Positions 57,711 to 64,000 of a DNA stretch of 64,000 bases are shown here, piece by piece (position 1 is the stretch's first letter; every line of letters starts with the position of its first letter). Origin of the DNA: Litsea cubeba. Lineage: Eukaryota > Streptophyta > Magnoliopsida > Laurales > Lauraceae. A program made the translations under genes and the position numbers. Location of the stretch: positions 45,284,413 through 45,348,412 of the forward strand of contig CM022949.1 of the NCBI GenBank assembly GCA_012931725.1, given 5' to 3'. The notes under the pieces are model-generated. The model did not search any database, was not told where the DNA came from, and was given only the letters and a program-made list of their open reading frames with translations.

Positions 57711-59123
57711 ATGGCGGATCAAGTGCTTGATCTCGGATCACAGCACCAAGTCGGATGCTCTCAGTCTCAAATAGGGGCAACCCAAGACAAAGAGCGACAA
57801 AGACGCCCAGGAAAGGATCCTGTAGTCAACCACTCTGGTGGTCCAGATGTCGGATATGTACCATATACTGACAATGACCGGACCGTCCCCTTTCCACGCA
57901 AGAAAGGACGGATCTAGTCAGAAGTTTACCGTGCTGATTCAAGCCGCGCCGTAAATTCACCATCTATGGATAAATTGCAAAAGGGACCCCACCAGAAACA
58001 GGGTCATGAACACTAGGTACGAGCTCCACCACAGGATGCATATGCCCGCCTGGAGCAATCTTGCAGAGATGCTATTCGGGATCTGACGCAGGGAATGAAG
58101 CAACAAAAGGAAAAGCTCAACTGTCTACTGCTGGAATTGGAAGCATCAAAAGAGGAGCAAGGACGTCCCCCGAATGCGGATGACGTTCGGAAAGGTTTGG
58201 AAACTGCTCATAAAATCCGAAGAATAGAGCACGAAGTGGCACCGATGTGCGGGGGCCCAGAAGTCACCATTCTGAATCAAAAGCTTGGCGAATCCGAGCT
58301 AAGGCCAGAGCAGAAGATGAAGGGAATAGGACTTCAAGTTCCCGACTACGAAGACAAGAGGAAACCGAAGTCCGAACAAGATCCATTGAGGTTAGCGAAG
58401 CCACGAGGAGGAAAGCACCCCCACGAGCACTTACCAAGGAGGATGTACAAGCTCTCATAGAAAAGGTGTTAGCAAACCAGAAGTCCCCTCAGGAGAATCC
58501 AACCAGAGCAAGGTACCTGGGAAATGCACAAAATTTTGAATCTCCATTCTCGGAGGAGATTGGAAAAGCGGATCCTCTTCGGCGATTCTCAATCCCTAAG
58601 TTGAGGATCTATGATGGAACCTCCGATCCCGCCAACCACGTCCAGCATTACCAGCATTCCATGGCATTGTGGATAGGGAATGAGCCACTGATGTGCAAGG
58701 TTTTTCCCCTCGAGTTTGGGAGACCTGGCTTTAAAATGGTTCTCCCGCCTAGAGCCGAGATCGATCTACAGCTTTCGAGAACTTGCTGGATCTTTTGTTA
58801 CTCGTTTTGTAACATATTTCGAGCAGCCCAAGGACATTGGGGCATTGCTGTCTCTTAAGAAGCAGAGCTCAGAGAGCTTGAAGGAGTTCAGCGCTCGTTA
58901 TTGGCGTCTCTATAATGAGGTAGAAGGGAATAACGAACAAGTAGCTGTGGCAACCTTCAAGCTCGGGCTGCCGAAGGAGAGTCAGCTTCGCCAATCGTTG
59001 ACAAAGCGATCCCCGACCACACAAGGAGAGCTGATGGAACGGATTGAAGAATTCATAAAGCTGGAAGAAGACTTAAACATACCCGAGCATAAATGTACTA
59101 GCTCGGCGGAGGATGGGTTTTAA
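57711..59123 (+). pseudogene. Gypsy gag of the second LARD, broken
   Basis: The Met at 57711 (MADQVLDLGSQH) opens a frame that stops at 57917. A coiled-coil stretch follows in another frame (58095-58300). The gag domain then reads FSIPKLRIYDGTSDPANHV and CKVFPLEFG (58580-58720). A shift near 58720 leads to GDLALKWFSRLEPRSIYSF and LLSLKKQSSESLKEFSARYW (to 59123). The similarity to the gag at 30999-32768 is evident, but the CSFH-type C-terminal motif is not found. Confidence 0.8.
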
Positions 59124-60677
59124 AGAAAGAGAAAGGAGATCTCTGTTGCCGAGCAGAGCTAGTCAGCTCGTTAGCTAAGAAGGAAATCTCCATTGCCAAG
59201 CAGAGCAGTTTAGTTCAGCTACTAAATCAGGGCTCCGATGTTTTGCTTGGACTCATCATGAGACCCCAGTCACGGCAAGCTAGGTCCGACCTGAGAAGGA
59301 CCGTACATGGTCACCTCGGCTGGAGGAACAAGAGCTTATCAGCAAGAAACACTTGAAGGGAAGGCACTGGCAAGACCGTTGAACAAAGCAAATTTAAAGA
59401 AATTCTATTTATTATATTGTGTGGGATACTTTCAATACATCGAGATTATCCTCGTTTCAGAAAAAATACAAGCTAGGCATGTTTCAGCATTATGCACCTC
59501 GACCTTATGCGCCTTGGTCTTATATATTTCGGTCTTTATGCATATCAGCCTTGTTCACCTCAGCCTTATGCACCTCGACCTTATGCGCCTCGGTCTTATG
59601 CACCTCGGACTTATTGATCTCAGTCCTCGGACTTATTGATCTCAGTCTTATGTATCTCGATCCCGGCAATAATGCTTGAATATTTCCATATTATCATCAC
59701 TTCACAAAAAATTATTGTGCCTAGAATGAAGTCCCACTAAAATTATTGAGGATGCTCATAGATCCGGGAAGTTCATCAGAAACTATGTTTATCGGGCTGT
59801 TTAATAAGCTCCAAGCACTCAGAATTAAGGCCGACCTAAATACCCCTGCACGGTTCAGTGGCCAAGCAACGCACCCGATGGCTTTTTATCCTTGAATTCT
59901 ATTTATTATCTTATGTGGGATATTTTCTGAATTCGGCCAACCTAGCTCTGAGTTCGGCCAACCTGGCTCTTAGTTCGACCAACCTGGCTCTGACCTCGGC
60001 AACAGTGCCACCAAGCTCATCCTATCACCGGCTAGGCATGTCTCGGTCTCGGCCTTCTCCAGCCTGGCAACAATGCCACCGAGCTCATCCTAGCTTCGAT
60101 AAGAGTACCAGCTAGGCATGTCTCGGCTTCTTCCACCTTGGCCAGGCGCCAGAATGCTTCCATCTAGGCAGCAATGCCAGAATGTTAACCAAGATAGGCA
60201 CTTATAGATCTTTGTACCAAAGAATTCATCAGTTTTTTATCACTTATAAGACCTTTGTAGTTTATGTTCTTGTGCCAAGAATGAAATCAAAGTTTTAATC
60301 TTCTATGTACCAAAGAATTTGGAAAGTTTGTATCTTGCCTAATCATCTTGCTACTATTCCTGTGCCAAGGATAGTGGATCCTTGGTAGGGCATACCTTAT
60401 CAGAAACAACCTAGCAAAAAACAGGGCCAAGGCCTTAAGGGCAGCTTAAGACCCACTACTTCGTACCGAAGGATAAAAACCTAACTGGGAAGAGCTCAAA
60501 CTAGGTATGCTGCACTGATCTCCTTTATAACTAATAGCTTGGCATGATGATGCAAGCATTAGGCCAAAAAGTGAGTTCGGAAAGAACCGACAGTGGCGGC
60601 AGAAACAGGAGATCTCTTTCAAAGCCCCCCTTTCTTCTCGGAAAATGAAAAAAAAGAAGAGGGGCTTGGGGGGCAAT
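59124..60677 (+). other. 3' internal region of the second LARD with short repeats
   Basis: Non-coding. It holds CTCGG/CTTATG units of about 12 bases (59488-59666) and three 26-bp units with TTCGGCCAACCTGGCTC (59929-60000), the latter reminiscent of the first LARD's repeats in position only. The polypurine tract GGGGCTTGGGGGGCAAT ends at 60677. I see no antisense gene. Confidence 0.65.
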
Positions 60678-61295
60678 TGTGGGGGTAAAATCTGAACTCA
60701 ATATTAGATTGGGCTTGGGTCATAATGGACCAACCCAACCCTCCAAGGGGGAGAATTAAAGGAGTACTCCCATGATGCCATAACTCCATCCGTTATCAAT
60801 TATCACCATGAAGAGGGAGCAATAACTCCAGCCGTTATCAGTTACACAATAAAAGATATGAATGAGCACTAATGGCTGGCATGAAGAGAAGTAATGGAGC
60901 CATGAATGGCAGAAAAAGAGGGAAACAATATAAAAGGAGAGAAAAACCTACAGAGAGGTAGGCAAGTTCTGAACCAAAACTCTAATCATAACAAGAACAA
61001 AGTTCCAAAGGCTAACTTAAGCATCGGAGAGTCCTCGGTCGGACCACCCGATCGAGCTCTTATGATGGTTTGCTTCTGATACAGGTAGGAAGATCGATTC
61101 AGATCTGAGAAGAAGGAAAACAAACATAGTCTTTACTCTGTTCAGGTGAAGAAGAAGGAGGGAGGTCTCCGTTGCCGAGCTGATTTGCCGAGCTGACCTA
61201 CCGAGCTGACCTGCTCAGCATCTCCATTACCGAGCTAACATCGCCAAGCAGAGCCAATCTGCTCGGCCGCTGATCTATCAAAATCAGACCTTACC
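60678..61295 (+). repeat. 3' LTR of the second LARD
   Basis: 618 bases; ends TTACC, then GTCTT. Confidence 0.85.
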
Positions 61296-61508
61296 GTCTT
61301 CATCAACTGACAAACAGAAACTAAGTTGTTAATCTTTCAGTATTCTGTTGTAACAGGAATATGTTCCTCTTGAGTTTGTTATGACCAGTCTATATAAAGA
61401 CTGAGATGTGTCTGTAAACGTTATGTTCAGCAAATGAAAAATCTCTGGACACTTTTTCTCTCTGGTTTTTCTTCTTCTTCCTTCCTTCTTTTCTAAGCTT
61501 TCTGTTTG

Positions 61509-62615
61509 GTTCTTGGTCCGGCTCCCTAATCCGTGAGCTGCAATTGATGAGAAGAAACATGGATTGGTTGTCTAGAGGAAAACACGAAGAAGAAGAAAAA
61601 CAACCAGCAATATAGTTGTCCATGGAAAAAAAAAATGTCAAACAATTGATAGAAGAGGCAAGAGGGCATTTGGTGTCAATATGAAACTTTTGGGTCCTCA
61701 GCCATCATCTTTAAAGTTTAAGGAGGTTATTCTTGCAAAAATCTCATTAGATTAATTTTAATTTAATTCAGATTCTGAATTAATATTCTAAAGGCTCAAA
61801 ATGTGATTATAATTTAAATAGATAAGTGCTCAAGATGTGTTAATTATGAGTACCAGACTTGAGAGGATATAGATTATAGGCCCAATAAAAAAAATGAAAA
61901 AGAAGGAGAAGGAGAAGGAGAAGCGGTGCATACATAGCTCCACAAGGGAAGAAATATAAAGAAATAAATTATTAAAAATGGTGGAGTTTATGAAAGAAAG
62001 AAACACTAAAAAAGAACACATTTGGACCACATTTTCATATTAACGATGGATTACAAGATGCAAAAAAAAAAAAAAAAAAAATGGGCCAATTTATCGTGCT
62101 CACATATTTTATGCTTTGCTCTTATGTGTGAAAGGAGGAAAGTTCAAATTGATCTTCTTTAAAAAGAATCTTTATAATTTATATGACGGTCGTTTCGGGA
62201 ATCTTATTCACTTTTCTTTACATGTATTTAAGTAGGTTCTGGCATTACAAAATATCAAAAGTTACACAAACGAACTCAATCTTAGATAAAATAAATAAAT
62301 AAAGATAAATGTATGATAAAGTTATGAGCAACTATTATAGTGAAGACAGAGAGAAAATTAACTCTCGAAAAAAAGGTAAAAAAAATAAGAGTTTTAGGGC
62401 GAAAAGGCGGTTTGGTGTGAGTTTGGCTAAAGTGACATTTTTGGTGCAATGGCCACCAACAGTGTTTTTTTATTTTTTGGTAAAATCCACCTTATTTTAT
62501 TTATATACTAGCATGATGTTCATCACTTTTTTTTAACCAAATGGAAGTATTGTTTAAAATATATAAGAGCACTAAATTTGTAATAGAGGATTTTATCGGA
62601 AAAAACACTTAATCC
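61509..62615. other. Intergenic sequence
   Basis: AT-rich with A runs (about 62061-62081) and GA-rich stretches (about 61890-61925). No gene or clear repeat recognised. Confidence 0.5.
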
Positions 62616-64000
62616 GGACGTGTTACGCAATCAAACACTTTGGCAAGTGGGGCACCAATTAGAGCAATTGAGTCCGATTTTTATTTATTTTTACCAAAAG
62701 AGCACATCGTCTGCGCCGATCTTATTTACACTGAATAAGGTCGGCGATAACCCTATCCATGACTCATATTAGGGATTATATCCCTGTTTTTGCTCATTCT
62801 TCTCTTCTTTGGCCCCTCATAATGTAAGATGATGGGAACCATTTCATGTTAGAAAAGTATGTGGTTAATCATCCTCCCTTTACCTAATGTGAGACACTTG
62901 AAAAGGAGTCATCGCTGCTGGGCATGGAATGGGTAAACCTTTTGTGAAATGGTCACCTCCAAAGTACACTCTTTACATATGTTGGTAACCAAAATATAGG
63001 ATCATACCAACATCAGTACTATCGTTGGTAGGCCTCTAACAGGGCCAGCCTCCTTGGTTGGGTAACCGAAAATTAAAAAAAAAAAAAAAAAAAATGCAAC
63101 ACAACTTGCACACTGAAGAATTATTTGTCAATGATCTATGGAGTTGGATTCTGCCACATTGCATTGTGAGGCAGGCTAGTGCATGTGCACTTGTGGATTA
63201 CTTGGTTCATTTTTTTGGCATTCCAGATTTGGAGGGTCTTATCCATCCAACCTTTCATTATGCAATTTTACTTTTTCAGTGAAAGAAAACCATTGGAGTG
63301 TCTTAACCACCTCTTTGCAGCCACCAATCTTGAACCTTTGATCACAAGGTATTCTTTGAGGAAATGACCATGGAGATCAAGGATGCGACTATTCATCGCT
63401 TTGCAGTCTGGATTGGATAGTTAGCACCGCCAGATGATGTAAAACACACAGTATAAACTAGAAAGACGACCGCCCCACTACCCCATATTCGGCGGATAGA
63501 GATGGATGCCATGTGACCCAACCAAATGACAGATAGTTCCCCATTTCTAACGGGCGACTTCATCTTCTCCACATGATCTCCATGGCTTCGTTGGTAATGT
63601 AAAATTGTGTTTTCAAATTACGGAAACAACTCTGGTTGATAGTTCCCCTCAATCCCGCCTCAACCTCGGACCAACCGCATCAACCAATCCCTTCCTTCCC
63701 TCCATCCTTCCAAGTGGCATCATCTCCAAAACCCCACTTTAAAAACTCCACCTTCCTCTTTCTCCCCTCACTCTCCCTCTCAAAATGCCTTTCCTTTTTT
63801 ATAGGCCCAAGAAGAGAAGAAGAGAAGAATGAGCAAAAACAGGGATATGAGCCCTAAAATAGATCATAGACAGGGTCATCACCGACCTTATTCAGTGTAA
63901 GTCGATGATGTGCTCTTTTGTTAAAAAATAAATAAAAATTGGGCACAATTGCTTTAATTGGCGCCACACTTGTTAAAGTGTTTGATTGCGTAACACGTAC
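62616..64000. mobile_element. Long-TIR element (MULE-like), right end at window edge
   Basis: The left arm (62616-62822) and right arm (63790-64000) are inverted: they share CGTGTTACGCAATCAAACAC, AAAGAGCACATC, ACACTGAATAAGGTCGG and CCCTGTTTTTGCTCATTC. Arms exceed 200 bases. The right end and the target duplication lie at or beyond the window. The interior (62823-63789) has no transposase; a frame at 63090-63280 (NLHTEELFVNDLWSW...) is unidentified and could be captured host sequence. Confidence 0.7.

Larger units (their letters stand above)
57040..61295 (+). mobile_element. Second gag-only Gypsy element (LARD)
   Basis: LTRs 57040-57644 and 60678-61295, both starting TGTGGGGGTAAAATC. Target duplication GTCTT (57035-57039 and 61296-61300). 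The 3' LTR ends TTACC where the 5' LTR ends TTACA. The PBS is TTGGCGCCGTCTGTGGGA, as in the 29957 element. Only a broken gag is present; no pol. The LTRs are clearly alike but less so than in the first LARD, and one has an extra 13-base CCGAGCTGATTTG-type unit. Confidence 0.85.
45708..61503 (+). mobile_element. Ale-like Copia element with four nested insertions
   Basis: Flanked by GTTTG on both sides (45703-45707 and 61504-61508). 5' LTR 45708-45990, PBS TGGTATCAGAGC, gag, protease, integrase, RT, RNase H, polypurine tract, 3' LTR 56961-57039 plus 61296-61503. Short LTRs of about 283 bases, a UBN2-type gag and the RNase H motif FHARTKHAEVDYHFVRE point to the Ale/Retrofit lineage (inference). 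Nested inside are a TRIM-like LTR, two large LTRs and a second LARD. Stops and frameshifts inactivate it. Confidence 0.85.
56961..61503 (+). repeat. 3' LTR of the Ale-like element, split
   Basis: Bases 56961-57039 and 61296-61503 together match the 5' LTR. The split is caused by the LARD at 57040-61295, with target duplication GTCTT on both sides. Confidence 0.85.

Overview
The window looks like repeat-dense nuclear DNA of a flowering plant. Transposable elements fill most of it: Ty1/Copia and Ty3/Gypsy LTR elements, a LINE, long-TIR Mutator-like (MULE) elements and small foldback MITEs. The only host gene family I recognise is a DUF599 membrane protein, present twice. I saw no rRNA or tRNA genes, no bacterial-style operons and no CRISPR. 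The species cannot be named from the sequence.

Layout. 1-3511: 5' part of a minus-strand Sirevirus-like Copia element (gag remnant, PBS, LTR). 3784-4275: foldback MITE. 4315-27689: duplication unit A, which ends in an apparently intact two-exon DUF599 gene (26862-27689, minus). Unit A has been opened by a degenerate Sirevirus with an env-position ORF (4675-16484), two MITEs, a 3.5-kb MULE (17745-21226), a probable solo LTR (21665-24443) and a truncated LINE (24566-26459). 28105-29345: a MITE and a LINE RNase H relic. 29957-36554: a young gag-only Gypsy element (LARD type) with TSD GGGAC, nearly identical LTRs, 76-bp tandem repeats and a spliced-looking antisense gene. 37150-44685: duplication unit B, whose DUF599 gene is split by a 3.73-kb probable solo LTR (40346-44076). 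45708-61503: an Ale-like Copia element carrying a 181-bp TRIM-like LTR, two large probable solo LTRs, a 428-bp duplication and a second gag-only Gypsy element (57040-61295) in its 3' LTR. 62616-64000: a second long-TIR element that runs to the window edge.

How it fits together. Units A and B are collinear paralogues, so each shows the other's approximate pre-insertion site; that gives independent support for the Sirevirus, MULE, LINE and solo-LTR boundaries. Most nonsense codons in the retroelement genes look like C-to-T or G-to-A changes, as expected of long-methylated copies. The most unusual signal is that at least six different elements each carry their own cluster of repeated 8-16 bp palindromes (centred on GTCGAC, CTCGAG, GATATC, CTATAG, GAGCTC or GATCGATC), mostly inside LTRs or TIRs. 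Such palindrome clusters are known from maize Sirevirus LTRs; here they appear in elements of several classes.
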